64,000 nucleotides of DNA from Planctomyces sp. SH-PL62. GTDB taxonomy: Bacteria; Planctomycetota; Planctomycetia; Planctomycetales; Planctomycetaceae. The translations under genes and the position numbers were made by a program. Under the pieces are notes generated by a model. It did no database searches, was not told where the DNA came from, and saw only the letters and a program-made list of their open reading frames with translations. The stretch covers positions 1 through 64,000 of the forward strand of contig CAMDEA010000008.1 of the NCBI GenBank assembly GCA_945893045.1. Reading direction: 5' to 3'. This document shows positions 37,410 to 47,208 of the stretch, piece after piece (within the stretch, counting starts at the first letter, position 1; each line of letters starts with the position of its first letter).

Positions 37410-40109
37410 ATGTCACGAGCATTGACCGACACCCTGTTGATCGACCCCCCTCCCACGACCGCCGAAGAGTTGCGGCTGAAGGCGGCTCATTCGCGAAAAG
37501 AAGACTGGCAGCGCTGGGGACCGTATCTTTCCGAGCGGCAATGGGGGACGGTGCGTGAGGATTATTCGCCGCACGGCGACTCGTGGGGATTCTTCCCGCA
37601 CGATCACGCGCGCAGCCGAGCCTATCGTTGGGGCGAGGACGGGCTGATGGGGATCAGCGATCGGCAAGGGCGGTTGTGTTTCGCGCTGGCGCTGTGGAAC
37701 GGCCGCGATCCGATCCTGAAAGAGCGGCTGTTTGGACTGACGGGGCCGGAGGGAAATCACGGCGAGGACGTGAAGGAGTTGTACTACTACCTCGATTCAA
37801 CGCCGACGCACTCGTACATGAAAGCGCTCTACAAGTACCCGCAGGGGACGTTCCCGTATGAGCAATTGATCCAGGGGAATCGTCATCGCGGGAAGGATCA
37901 GTTGGAGTTCGAGTTGGTCGATACCGGCGTGTTCAACGACGACCGCTACTTCGACGTCGTGGCCGAGTACGCGAAGGCATCGCCGCAAGACATCCTGATT
38001 AAGGTGACTGTTCACAACCGTGGTTCGGAAGCGGCAAGTCTGCATGTCCTGCCGACCTTGTGGTTCCGCAACACCTGGTCGTGGCTGGGGCACGACGAAT
38101 TGCCGGAGCGCTATCCCAGCATGCAGCTCCAGCCGGACGGAACGGTCTTCGTGTGGCACGAAGCGTTGGGCGAAATGTCGTTTGCGTCCGATTCGTCGGT
38201 CTGCGCTTCCCAATGGCTCTTCACCGAGAACGTCACGAATTCCGAACGGCTGCACGGCACGCCGAACGAAGGCAAGTATGTGAAAGATGCGTTTCATGAT
38301 TTGCTCATTCACGGCGATCAAGAGGCTGTTTCGCCGTATGGCATCGGCACGAAAACGGCTGCCTGGTACGAGCTGAAAATCGAGCCGCATTCCTCGAAAG
38401 TCATCCGCTTGCGACTGACCCAGAACGGGGAAAAGAAATGGACGCCAGAGACGGCGTTCGGGCCGGAATTCGAGGAGGTCTTCGCCGCTCGTCTGGAAGA
38501 GGCGGACGAATTCTACGGCTCGAAACTTTACCGCGAGTATTCGCCGGAGGCGGCACGAGTTGCTCGGCAAGGTTACGCGGGGCTGTTGTGGACGAAACAG
38601 TTTTATCACTACGTCGTGCCGCAGTGGCTCAAAGGAGATGAAGGGCAACCCCCTCCACCGGAATCACGCAAGCAAGGGCGCAATCGCGAATGGCCGCATC
38701 TGTTCAATCGCGATGTGATCTCGATGCCGGACAAGTGGGAGTATCCGTGGTACGCGGCGTGGGACTTGGCGTTTCACATGGTTCCGTTCGCGCGCATCGA
38801 CGCCGAATTCGCCAAGCAGCAACTGCTGCTGTTTCTGCGCGAATGGTACATGCACCCGAACGGTCAATTGCCCGCCTACGAGTTTGGATTTGGCGACGTG
38901 AATCCTCCGGTCCATGCCTGGGCTTGTTGGCGCGTCTACAAGCAGACCGGCGGACGCGGCAAACGCGACCGCCTGTTTCTCGCACGTGCGTTTCAAAAGC
39001 TGCTGCTGAACTTCACCTGGTGGGTGAATCGGAAGGACATCGCTGGGAACAACATGTTCGGCGGCGGGTTCCTCGGATTGGATAACATCGGTGTGTTCGA
39101 CCGCTCGCAACCGTTACCGACAGGTGGGCATCTGGAGCAAGCGGACGGAACCGCGTGGATGGCGTTCTTCTGCTCAACGATGCTGTCGATCTCGCTGGAG
39201 TTGGCCTCTGAAGATCCCAGTTATGAAGACATCGCCTCGAAGTTCTTTGAGCACTTCGTCGCCATCGCCGACGCCATGAACACGCTCGGCGGCAGCGGCC
39301 TGTGGGACGAGACCGACGGTTTCTATTACGACCAGCTCCGGATGGGAGACCACGGCCAGCCGATGCGCATTCGCTCGGTGGTCGGCATCATCCCGCTGTT
39401 CGCGGCCGAAATTCTCGATCCGCAAACGCTCGACAAGTTGCCCGGTTTCAAGCACCGCATGAACTGGTTCTTGAAGAACCGTAAAGACCTGGCAAAGCAG
39501 ATCACCATTTGCGAACGAGACCCGGCGGCGAAAGATGCGAAACGGAGCCGTCTGTTGTTGGCGATCCCGTCGAAAGAACGCCTGAAGCGCGTGCTGCAAC
39601 GTGTTCTCGACGAATCGGAATTCCTGTCCCCCTACGGCTTGCGGGCGTTATCGCGGGTGCATGCGAACGATCCGTTCGTTTTCCGCACCGACGGTCAAGA
39701 ACTGCGAGTCGATTACGTTCCCGGCGAATCGAACACGGGGATGTTCGGCGGCAACTCGAATTGGCGCGGGCCGATTTGGTTCCCGGTCAACTACCTGCTG
39801 GTCGAAGCGCTGGAACGTTATCACCACTTCTACGGCGACGACTTCAAAGTCGAATGCCCGACCGGCAGTGGCGTCTTGATGACGTTGAAAGAAGTCGCCA
39901 CCGAGTTATCACGCCGGATGTCGAACCTCTTCCTCCCCGACGCGGAGGGACGCCGGCCCTGTCACGGCGATGATCCCCGCTATCGGGACGATCCCTATTG
40001 GAAGGATCTCGTGCTGTTTTACGAATACTTCCACGGCGACACCGGCCGTGGCTGCGGAGCCTCGCACCAAACGGGCTGGACGGCGCTGGTCTTGCGATTG
40101 TTGAAGTAA
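37410..40109 (+). CDS. Large glucosidase-like glycoside hydrolase (GH63/MGH1 type)
   Basis: The 899-residue protein has an N-terminal beta-sandwich-like region ([60 protein letters not shown]) and a C-terminal (alpha/alpha)6-barrel with [67 protein letters not shown] and [18 protein letters not shown]. These are features of the mannosylglycerate-hydrolase/GH63 glucosidase group. The acid and base are expected in the W-D and P-E/D segments but cannot be fixed by eye. No signal peptide is seen, so it should be cytoplasmic and may act on storage or compatible-solute glucosides. GAGGG precedes the ATG closely. Confidence 0.87.
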   Translation: MSRALTDTLLIDPPPTTAEELRLKAAHSRKEDWQRWGPYLSERQWGTVREDYSPHGDSWGFFPHDHARSRAYRWGEDGLMGISDRQGRLCFALALWNGRDPILKERLFGLTGPEGNHGEDVKELYYYLDSTPTHSYMKALYKYPQGTFPYEQLIQGNRHRGKDQLEFELVDTGVFNDDRYFDVVAEYAKASPQDILIKVTVHNRGSEAASLHVLPTLWFRNTWSWLGHDELPERYPSMQLQPDGTVFVWHEALGEMSFASDSSVCASQWLFTENVTNSERLHGTPNEGKYVKDAFHDLLIHGDQEAVSPYGIGTKTAAWYELKIEPHSSKVIRLRLTQNGEKKWTPETAFGPEFEEVFAARLEEADEFYGSKLYREYSPEAARVARQGYAGLLWTKQFYHYVVPQWLKGDEGQPPPPESRKQGRNREWPHLFNRDVISMPDKWEYPWYAAWDLAFHMVPFARIDAEFAKQQLLLFLREWYMHPNGQLPAYEFGFGDVNPPVHAWACWRVYKQTGGRGKRDRLFLARAFQKLLLNFTWWVNRKDIAGNNMFGGGFLGLDNIGVFDRSQPLPTGGHLEQADGTAWMAFFCSTMLSISLELASEDPSYEDIASKFFEHFVAIADAMNTLGGSGLWDETDGFYYDQLRMGDHGQPMRIRSVVGIIPLFAAEILDPQTLDKLPGFKHRMNWFLKNRKDLAKQITICERDPAAKDAKRSRLLLAIPSKERLKRVLQRVLDESEFLSPYGLRALSRVHANDPFVFRTDGQELRVDYVPGESNTGMFGGNSNWRGPIWFPVNYLLVEALERYHHFYGDDFKVECPTGSGVLMTLKEVATELSRRMSNLFLPDAEGRRPCHGDDPRYRDDPYWKDLVLFYEYFHGDTGRGCGASHQTGWTALVLRLLK

Positions 40110-40117
40110 CGAGTGAC

Positions 40118-40204
40118 GGGGTCGGGAGTCTTTTTCAGGTCGGCCTTATCAAAATCACGCTTGTGAAGTCGCGCAGGGCCGACCTGAAAAAGACTCCCGA
40201 CCCC
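40118..40204. repeat. Inverted repeat, family H copy 1
   Basis: GGGGTCGGGAGTCTTTTTCA, continuing GGTCGGCC, and its complement enclose a 31-base loop, starting eight bases after the glucosidase stop. The second copy is 54398-54492. The arm contains a TTTTT run after a G-rich stretch. Confidence 0.9.
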
Positions 40205-40278
40205 TTGGCGTTCCCGCTTGTCACTCGCGGAACACCGCGTCAGACTCCGCCCGTCTTTGCTGCCTGTTTGATAGCCTC

Positions 40279-41529
40279 ATGGACGAAGCGATGCCCGAAC
40301 AATTTATTCACACGCATCCGTTGCCCAACGGATTGACGGTCGTGATCGAGCCGATGTCGGATGTGCAATCGGCGGCGTTTTGCTTTCTGATCCCCGGCGG
40401 CAGCGCGTTCGACCCGGCCGGCCAAGGGGGCACGGCGGCGGCCCTGACCGATTGGATCACGCGCGGAGCGGGCGACCTCGACAGCCGCGATTTGTCGAAT
40501 GCCCTCGACAACCTGGGAGTGCAGCGGAACGAGAGCACCGGGCTGAATCACATCGCCTTCACGGCTGCGACTCTGGGTGAGAATGTTCCAGCGGCGCTCA
40601 CGCTTTACGCAGACATCATTCGCCGACCGCAGTTGCCGGAAGAAGAATTTGAAGGCGCGATCGCCGGCATCGAACAGTCGCTGCGAGCGATCGAAGACGA
40701 ACCGCAACGCAAGCTGATGATCGAGCTTCGTCGCCGTTGCTATGACGCTCCGTGGGGATTACCGACGGAAGGTTCGCTTGAAGAATTGCCGCACCTCACC
40801 GCGAAGTCGGTGAGGGCGCACGGCGATCGCTGCCTGCGTCCGAACGGGGCGATCCTGGGCATCGCCGGTCAAGTCGATGTCCCGCGCACGCTGGATTTGG
40901 TCGCGCAGTTGTTCGGCGATTGGAAAACGAAATCGGAACCGTCGATGGTCACTGGCCCGCGCGGCGAGCGAATCGGGCACATTGCTCACGATTCGACGCA
41001 GATGCACATCGGCATCGGCTACGACGCGATCGAGTACTCGCATCCCGATTACTACAAAGCGTGGGCGGCGGTCGGGGTACTCAGCGGCGGCATGAGCGCG
41101 CGGCTCTTCACCGAGGTCCGCGAGCGTCGCGGCTTGTGCTATTCGGTCAGCGCGTCGCTCAACAGCCTGCTGCACGAAGGACGAGTCCTCTGCTACGCCG
41201 GCACCACGGTCGAGCGCGCTCAGGAAACATTCGACGTCACGTTGCGAGAACTCCAGCGTCTGGGGGACGGCATCGAGCTGCATGAACTCGAACGCTGTAA
41301 GGCTCGCGCGAAGAGTTCGCTGATCATGCAGCAGGAATCGACCACCAGCCGCGCGACGTCCATCGCTCGTGACTGGCATTTTCTGAAACGCATTCAAACG
41401 CTCGACGACATCCGCCGGGACATCGACAGCCTGACGGTTGCGGGCGTGCTGGACTATGTGCATCAGCATCCGGCTCGCGACTTCACCGTGCTGACGATCG
41501 GCCCGAATCCGCTGAATGTTCCGTTGTAG
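40279..41529 (+). CDS. M16-family peptidase homologue lacking the zinc motif
   Basis: The 416-residue protein has both M16 half-domains (LPNGLTVVIEPMSDVQSAAF; QMHIGIGYDAIEYSHPDYYK; GVLSGGMSARLFTEVRERRG). At the place of the zinc motif HXXEH it reads GTAAALTDWITRGAG, so it cannot bind catalytic zinc. It keeps the Arg/Tyr pair of the C-terminal half (RLFTEVRERRGLCYSVSASL) that helps bind substrate. The next gene has the opposite set. The two should form a heterodimer in which this subunit supplies substrate binding. ATG 40291 is an alternative start. Confidence 0.9.
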   Translation: MDEAMPEQFIHTHPLPNGLTVVIEPMSDVQSAAFCFLIPGGSAFDPAGQGGTAAALTDWITRGAGDLDSRDLSNALDNLGVQRNESTGLNHIAFTAATLGENVPAALTLYADIIRRPQLPEEEFEGAIAGIEQSLRAIEDEPQRKLMIELRRRCYDAPWGLPTEGSLEELPHLTAKSVRAHGDRCLRPNGAILGIAGQVDVPRTLDLVAQLFGDWKTKSEPSMVTGPRGERIGHIAHDSTQMHIGIGYDAIEYSHPDYYKAWAAVGVLSGGMSARLFTEVRERRGLCYSVSASLNSLLHEGRVLCYAGTTVERAQETFDVTLRELQRLGDGIELHELERCKARAKSSLIMQQESTTSRATSIARDWHFLKRIQTLDDIRRDIDSLTVAGVLDYVHQHPARDFTVLTIGPNPLNVPL

Positions 41530-41599
41530 CTCAGGCCCTTGTGGCCTGGATGATTCGAAATAGTGGGGCAATCATCCGACCCACAAGGGGTCGGGCTAC
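41526..41599. repeat. Imperfect inverted repeat between the two M16 genes
   Basis: GTAGCTCAGGCCCTTGTGGC pairs imperfectly with CCACAAGGGGTCGGGCTAC. The left arm begins on the stop codon of the upstream gene. A small separate hairpin, GTCAGGC-TGGAAA-GCCTGAC, follows at 41640-41659, just before the second M16 gene. Confidence 0.65.
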
Positions 41600-41671
41600 T
41601 TTTCGGATTGCCCCGAACGGTCAAACGATTCCATAGGAAGTCAGGCTGGAAAGCCTGACCTACGAGATGCC

Positions 41672-42904
41672 ATGAAATTCCATCAGACAAAACTTGCCAA
41701 CGGTTTGACCGTTATCGCGGAACTGAATCCGGCAGTGCATTCCGCCGCGCTGGGGTTCTTCGTCCGCACCGGTTCGCGCGACGAAACCGCGGCCGTGTCC
41801 GGAGTCAGCCACTTCCTGGAGCACATGGTCTTCAAAGGCAGCGACAAGTACTCGGCCGACGACGTCAATCGGATCTTTGATGAGGTCGGAGCCAAGTACA
41901 ACGCGGCGACCGCCGAAGAAGGGACGTTGTTCTACGGAGCGGTCCTGCCCGAATACTTGCCGCAAGCGTTCGATCTGTTCGCGAACATTCTGCGGCCGTC
42001 GCTGCGGCAGGCGGACTTCGACATGGAGAAGAACGTCATCCTGGAAGAGATCGGGATGTACGACGATCAGCCCAGCTTCACGGCCTATGAGAATCTGATG
42101 CAGACGCACTTCGCCGGGCATCCGCTGGGGCAGAGTGTGCTCGGCACGAAGGAGAGCATCACCGCGCTGACGTGCGAGCAGATGCGCGAGTATCACCACA
42201 ACCGATACCTCGCCGGCAACGTCGTGCTGGCGGTGGCCGGGAACACCGATTGGTCGCAAATCGTCGCGCTGGCCGAGCAGCATTGTGCTCACTGGCCGGC
42301 GGGGACGTGCGGTCGTGCGACGCATGAAGCCAAGCCAGCGGGCGGCCTGAAGGTCATCGCTCGGCCGAAGAGCCAGCAAGAACACATCATGCAGATGACT
42401 CCCGCGCCGTCGGCACAGAACCGGCTGCGATACGCGGCGGAGATTCTGTCGGTGATCGTCGGCGATTCCAGCGGCAGCCGGTTGTTTTGGGAGTTGGTCG
42501 ATCCCGGACTCGCGGAAGCCGCCGACCTCGACTTCACGGAATACGACGGCAGCGGCAGCTACATGACGTACTTGTCGAGCGAACCGGAAGCGATCGCGGA
42601 GAATCTTGCACGCATCCACGCGATCTACGACGAGGTCAATCGCGACGGCATTCGCGAAGACGAACTCGAAATGGCGAAGAACAAAGTCTCCTCGCGCGTC
42701 GTGCTCCGCAGCGAGCGTCCGATGGGTCGGCTCTCATCGCTTGGCGGCAACTGGATCTACCGCGAAGAATTCCGCTCGGTGGCGGACGACCTTGCGACGC
42801 TGCGCGGGATCACAAGCCGCGATGTGCGCGAGTTGCTCGACGTCTACCCGCTGGGAGCAACGACGACCGTCGCGGTAGGTCCGTTGGAATCGCTCAGCTT
42901 GTAG
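41672..42904 (+). CDS. M16-family zinc peptidase, catalytic subunit
   Basis: The 410-residue protein carries the inverted zinc motif HFLEH in [20 protein letters not shown], the downstream Glu in [15 protein letters not shown], and [19 protein letters not shown] at the end. The second half-domain reads [20 protein letters not shown] and lacks the Arg/Tyr substrate-binding pair. Together with the upstream zinc-less homologue that keeps the pair, it matches the heterodimeric bacterial M16B arrangement. No signal peptide is visible. The role is probably processing of peptides or exported proteins; the exact substrate is unknown. Confidence 0.92.
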   Translation: MKFHQTKLANGLTVIAELNPAVHSAALGFFVRTGSRDETAAVSGVSHFLEHMVFKGSDKYSADDVNRIFDEVGAKYNAATAEEGTLFYGAVLPEYLPQAFDLFANILRPSLRQADFDMEKNVILEEIGMYDDQPSFTAYENLMQTHFAGHPLGQSVLGTKESITALTCEQMREYHHNRYLAGNVVLAVAGNTDWSQIVALAEQHCAHWPAGTCGRATHEAKPAGGLKVIARPKSQQEHIMQMTPAPSAQNRLRYAAEILSVIVGDSSGSRLFWELVDPGLAEAADLDFTEYDGSGSYMTYLSSEPEAIAENLARIHAIYDEVNRDGIREDELEMAKNKVSSRVVLRSERPMGRLSSLGGNWIYREEFRSVADDLATLRGITSRDVRELLDVYPLGATTTVAVGPLESLSL

Positions 42905-42939
42905 CCCATTTCCACGCGAATCGATTCATTGTCGCTGGC

Positions 42940-43151
42940 CTTCCGGACTTGGCCCCAACGGGGACGAACTCGAAAGCCCAGGGCAACGCCCTGGGTTGGC
43001 GCATCACCAACCGACACTTAGCCCCAACGGGGCGAAACTTGAGCGACGCCCGTGCGAGTTTCGCCCCTTCAGGGCTGTAGAATCTTTCTCGCATGGCTAA
43101 CCCAGGGCGTTGCCCTGGGCTATCGAGTCACGCCCCCTTGGGGCTGAAAAA
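42940..43151. repeat. Multi-hairpin palindromic element, family I copy 1
   Basis: The element contains, in order, TTGGCCCCAACGGGG, GCCCAGGGCAACGCCCTGGG, TAGCCCCAACGGGGCG, CGCCCCTTCAGGGCT, CCCAGGGCGTTGCCCTGGGC, ATCGAGT and GCCCCCTTGGGGCTGAA. Most of these are hairpins on their own, and the two ends are complementary too. Copy 2 (57623-57861) keeps the same modules. It fills the gap between the convergent M16 and BamA genes. Confidence 0.9.
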
Positions 43152-43194
43152 CAAATGGTTGCGAATTGCAAAACGGATTTCCGCGTTCCCGACA

Positions 43195-46008
43195 TTACCG
43201 CGTGACACCGACGGAGAAGTTGAAGACGCGGGTGTCGTCGAACGTCTCTTTAAGAATCGGGAAGCCAAAGTCGATGGCGATGGGAGCTGGGCCCATCAGC
43301 GGGATGGTCACTCGCAAACCCGCACCGACCGTCAAACGCATGTTCTTCAGGCTGACGCTGGTCGCTTCGACGGTACCGAAGTCGGTGAAGCCTACGACGC
43401 CCAGCGCTTCATCAGCCGTGACCGGGATCAAATACTCGGCACCCCCCAGCAACATCCAGCGGCCACCGACGCGGACACTCCCTTGGATCGGGCTGACGCC
43501 GCGATATGAGAAGCCTCGCAGAGATTGAAAACCGCCCGCGAAATAGTTTTCGAAGATCGGCGTGTTTGAGCCGGTCCACGCCGCCTGCAAACCGAGCGAC
43601 AGAATGTGTCGGCCGCCTCCATCCGGACGGCTATAGGTCGTGAAGTATTGATGGGCCTCGCCGTCGATGCGCGGATAGTTGTACTCGCCGAAGGCTTGCT
43701 CGTAGCCGCCGGTCAGGTAATGCCCCGCGGCCGGTTGGAACTGGGAATCGCGCGTGTCGTGGGCAATCGCGATGCGCCCCGTGGAGAGGAAGCTCGTGCC
43801 GAGCGCTTGAGCCAGGATCGGGGGCGTCGGCACGGTCGGATTCAGAATATCGACAGACTCCATACGGATCGAGCCGATCAGCGACCACTCCTGCGTGAGT
43901 TGCCGGCCGATGGTGACTCGACCGCCCAATCGGTTTTCGCGCCAATCGCGATAGAAGCGATTGAAGAAGAAGCCGCTCACGCCGACGCTGTAGGGCGTGT
44001 CCATGAAGTACGGGTCGGTCCAACTGACGAGGTAACGACTGACGATGTTGCCGGGGACCGCTTCCATGCGGAATTGCTGGCCGGCACCACGGAACGCGGT
44101 ACCGTTGCGGACGTCCTCAAAGCCGCGCGGGAAGCGCGTGATATCGAAATTGTTTTCTTCCAACACGATGGAGCCGACGACGCCGGAGTTGCTGTTCACG
44201 CCGACGCCAAAGGAGAGCCGTCCAGTTTGCGCCTCGGTGACGAAGACATTTCCATCCGCCTGACCAGGGGGCAAGATTGTCTGTGCTTGGGGATCAGTGG
44301 CCGTTGCTCCGAACGGATACTCGGGCGGGGGATTTTGAGCCAGCAGCATCGACGAGTTGGGGTCGACCCAATCGGTGTCGGATGAATCTGGACTCTGGCC
44401 TCGTACGACGGGCTTCGTGCCGAAGATCAGCGAATCGGACGTCAAACCTCGCCAGGTGATAATCGCGGGTTCTTGTTCCTCGTCGGGTGATTGTCCGCGA
44501 ATGGTGCTCGCCTGCGTGATTTGCGGCCGATTGAAAACCGGCTTCTCAGGCACTTTGGAGAGCTGAATGCGTGGAGCCGTGGGGCCAGCGCGATCGAAGA
44601 TCTGGTTTTCCAGACGCCGTTCGCTCTGCTTGAGCTTCTTGGGATCAGCCAGGTCGCCGGGGTGCAGCAACATGCGGTTGCGGACCACCGACTCGCGGGT
44701 GTGCGGGTGGTCTCCCTGGATATGCACGTTGATGTGTCGAATCGTGTAAACGCGGTCTTCATCCACCTGATAGACGAGATCCATTTCGCCCGTCTCTTCC
44801 AGGAACCGGGGAATCGGCTCGACGTTGGCGAAGGTGCGTCCCAGCTTGCCGTAGCGATCCTTGATGGCATCGACATCCTTGTTCATGAACCGCGAATTGT
44901 ACGAGTCGCCCGACCGCAGCTTGAGGTCAGTGGCCAGTTCCTCATTCGAGAAGATCTTGTTGCCTTCCAAGATCAGCTTGCGGATCTTGAATCGCGGACC
45001 TTCCGCAATGCGGTAGGTGATGACGGCGTGCGCCGCCTTGTAGCTCAGCGGATTCCACGGACTCTCGTCGATGGCGACGTCCTTCTCGATATTCACATCG
45101 AAGTAACCCAGGCTGTGGTAGTACTGCTTGAGCGCGGCGACGTCGTCCGGGATTTGTTCCGGCTTGTACTTGTTCCAGAACGGCAGACCGAGAAACGCCG
45201 GCTTGAGCGAGAGCTTTGTCTTCAACAGCCCCGTGGAAAATGACTCGTTGCCGTCGAACCTGACCGAGCCGACGATGACCTTCGGACCTTCGTCGATCTC
45301 AAAGATGACTTGGCGATCCTCTCGGCGATTGCCTTTTTCGAGCGTGACTTTCGTGTACGGGAAGCCTTTGGATTTGTAGTGCTCTTCGATCCGTTTGATC
45401 GCCTCGCGATTGACGCTGACGTCGAACGGGCTGCCCGGTTTGAGCCCCGTGAGTGTTTGGAGATACTTCGTCTTGATCCGTTCGTTGCCGCGGAACTCGA
45501 CACTTTCCACCATCGGCCGTTCGATCACCCGAAAGACCAGGACGAGTTCACTGTCCTTGCGGCGATAACGTGGCTCGACGGCGAAGAACCAGCGTGTGCT
45601 GAAGAGTGCCCGAACGTCTTCACGAATTTGCGATTCACTCGGCGGCCGGCCGATCGCCGAACGAATCAACTTGCGGATCGCTGTGGTTTCGATCGTGTCG
45701 TTGCCTTCGATGACGATGTCGGCAATCGGATCGGTCAAAGCATCCGGGTCTTCATCGCCCAGCGGTGACACTCGTTCGTGAATCTCACCCGGAACGAGTT
45801 CTTCGTCCGGAGTCTGCTCGCCAATTTTGCGAAACGGACGACGTGCCGAAGCCGCCGATTGATTGAAGCCGGGCGACTGACCGCGAATCGTCGGCGACGA
45901 TTGGCAACCGGACATCCAAAGGGTGAGACCGCACAGAGACACGCCGACCCAAGGGGCCATGCGGACCTCGCACTGGACACGACAGGTGCCGTCCTTGACA
46001 CCGCTCAT
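43195..46008 (-). CDS. bamA: Omp85/BamA-family outer-membrane assembly protein
   Basis: The 937-residue protein has about five POTRA repeats (DIVIEGNDTIETTAIRKLIR; VESVEFRGNERIKTKYL; VIVGSVRFDGNESFSTGLLK; FKIRKLILEGNKIFSNEELA; YTIRHINVHIQGDHPHTRES), a linker of over 120 residues, and a C-terminal beta-barrel with the Omp85 motif FQSLRGFSYRG and the ending FDDTRVFNFSVGVTR. It inserts beta-barrel proteins into the outer membrane. The N-terminus from ATG 46008 or 45960 has a lipobox-like LTLWMSGC, so the protein may be lipidated. The pentapeptide RGQSP occurs three times, once after that Cys and twice in the linker, each with different codons. Confidence 0.92.
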   Translation of the reverse strand: MSGVKDGTCRVQCEVRMAPWVGVSLCGLTLWMSGCQSSPTIRGQSPGFNQSAASARRPFRKIGEQTPDEELVPGEIHERVSPLGDEDPDALTDPIADIVIEGNDTIETTAIRKLIRSAIGRPPSESQIREDVRALFSTRWFFAVEPRYRRKDSELVLVFRVIERPMVESVEFRGNERIKTKYLQTLTGLKPGSPFDVSVNREAIKRIEEHYKSKGFPYTKVTLEKGNRREDRQVIFEIDEGPKVIVGSVRFDGNESFSTGLLKTKLSLKPAFLGLPFWNKYKPEQIPDDVAALKQYYHSLGYFDVNIEKDVAIDESPWNPLSYKAAHAVITYRIAEGPRFKIRKLILEGNKIFSNEELATDLKLRSGDSYNSRFMNKDVDAIKDRYGKLGRTFANVEPIPRFLEETGEMDLVYQVDEDRVYTIRHINVHIQGDHPHTRESVVRNRMLLHPGDLADPKKLKQSERRLENQIFDRAGPTAPRIQLSKVPEKPVFNRPQITQASTIRGQSPDEEQEPAIITWRGLTSDSLIFGTKPVVRGQSPDSSDTDWVDPNSSMLLAQNPPPEYPFGATATDPQAQTILPPGQADGNVFVTEAQTGRLSFGVGVNSNSGVVGSIVLEENNFDITRFPRGFEDVRNGTAFRGAGQQFRMEAVPGNIVSRYLVSWTDPYFMDTPYSVGVSGFFFNRFYRDWRENRLGGRVTIGRQLTQEWSLIGSIRMESVDILNPTVPTPPILAQALGTSFLSTGRIAIAHDTRDSQFQPAAGHYLTGGYEQAFGEYNYPRIDGEAHQYFTTYSRPDGGGRHILSLGLQAAWTGSNTPIFENYFAGGFQSLRGFSYRGVSPIQGSVRVGGRWMLLGGAEYLIPVTADEALGVVGFTDFGTVEATSVSLKNMRLTVGAGLRVTIPLMGPAPIAIDFGFPILKETFDDTRVFNFSVGVTR

Positions 46009-46184
46009 CTGGTTGGATTTCCGGTTGGAGAGTCGGATTTCGGAAGGGTTCAAGAGAGGACAGGAAAAGTCCTCTGCGGAAGGGAGCGGGGATGTATCGC
46101 AAAGCGCGAATTGAGAGCAAGACGTGTTTTGGAATTGCCGATTCTTGATTTTCTTGACACGAACGAATTCCAGGTACGCGCTTT

Positions 46185-46420
46185 GGCCCCCATCCAGCTT
46201 GCCTGGATGGAGCCAGAGATGGAGTGCTAATCCGGCAATCATTCGCTACGTCAGACCCCATCCAGCTCGTCTGGATGGTGAATCAGATTCTTTGACGTTT
46301 GCCGCTCCAGCGATCTGCTTCACCATCCGCACGAGGCGGATGGGGCCTGAAGGACAAGGATGTTTGTCGTTCCTTAGCTCTCCATCGTTCGCTCCATCCA
46401 GGCAAGCTGGATGGGGGCGG
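46185..46420. repeat. Four-hairpin palindromic element, family F copy 2, in the 46009-46494 gap
   Basis: The four hairpins are CCATCCAG-CTTGC-CTGGATGG, CCATCCAG-CTCGT-CTGGATGG, CCATCCGC-ACGAG-GCGGATGG and CCATCCAG-GCAAG-CTGGATGG. Hairpins 2 and 4 differ from copy 1 (27592-27830) in both halves of the stem, keeping full pairing. It lies between the response regulator and bamA, both on the minus strand. The rest of the gap has no gene. Confidence 0.9.
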
Positions 46421-46494
46421 AAACTTGCCGCACCTGGAATCCGTGAGTGTCAGCGATTTTCGATGTTTTGTGTTTTCAAATCGGCAATCGAAAA

Positions 46495-47019
46495 TCACTT
46501 GAACAATCCCAGCGAACCGGTTGAGGACAGCGCGCCCTCCGGTGGCGGAGCTTCGGCCTCGGCGACGTGCGGCAGGATGACTTCGGCCAGCCAATACTGT
46601 TTGAGTTCTTTGACCAGCCACAGAAACTTTTCCAGATCGACCGGCTTCGTGAGATACGCCGCGACATCAAAGTGCTCGACGTCGGCCCGATCGGCGGGGT
46701 CCGTCGAGGCGGTCAACACAACAATGGGGATGCCGCTCAGATTGGCGTCGTCTTTAATCGCCGCCAAAACGTCCTTACCGCCAATGCCCGGCAGTCCCAG
46801 ATCGAGCAAAATCAAATCAGGCCGCGGAGCACGCGCGAACTTGCCGGCTCGACGCACAAACTCCAACGCATCCTCGCCGGTCTTCACCCAAGTCATGTGA
46901 TGCGCGATCTGCCCTTTGGTCAGTGCGCCCATCGTCAACTTCGCGGCGGTGAGGCTGTCCTCAACCATCAGCACTTCCATCGGGCGACCGACCATCTGGC
47001 TATCGCTGGTGTTGACCAT
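46495..47019 (-). CDS. Single-domain response regulator
   Basis: The 174-residue protein is a CheY-like receiver: VLMVEDSLTAAKLTMGALTK with the acidic pair, LILLDLGLPGIGGKDVL with the phospho-acceptor Asp, PIVVLTAS with the switch Thr and AYLTKPVD with the conserved Lys. It ends in a 35-residue Pro/Glu-rich tail and has no output domain, so it signals by protein contact. No histidine kinase is next to it. GGAGG lies eight bases before ATG 47019; a GTG three bases earlier is possible. Confidence 0.92.
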   Translation of the reverse strand: MVNTSDSQMVGRPMEVLMVEDSLTAAKLTMGALTKGQIAHHMTWVKTGEDALEFVRRAGKFARAPRPDLILLDLGLPGIGGKDVLAAIKDDANLSGIPIVVLTASTDPADRADVEHFDVAAYLTKPVDLEKFLWLVKELKQYWLAEVILPHVAEAEAPPPEGALSSTGSLGLFK

Positions 47020-47140
47020 CACTCATGCCTCCGGACAGAAAGCCTGCGCTGTGATTGTTCGCCGAGGCAGTCTATGTCGCCATCGGCGATCAGGCCAACC
47101 ACGTTTTCGCCGTCGCCGCATCGCGGACGAGGTTTCCCGC

Positions 47141-47202
47141 CCAGCACGACGCGCCAGCGAGTGGTGTTTCTCGATCAACCACTCGCTGGCGCGTCGTGCT
47201 GG
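47141..47202. repeat. REP pair downstream of the transposase
   Basis: CCAGCACGACGCGCCAGCGA, then GTGGTG, a short loop, then the complement CACTCGCTGGCGCGTCGTGC. The same 22-base unit occurs upstream of the transposase and before the enolase-superfamily gene. The element ends six bases from the stop codon of the transposase gene. Confidence 0.92.
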
Positions 47203-47208
47203 TCCGCT

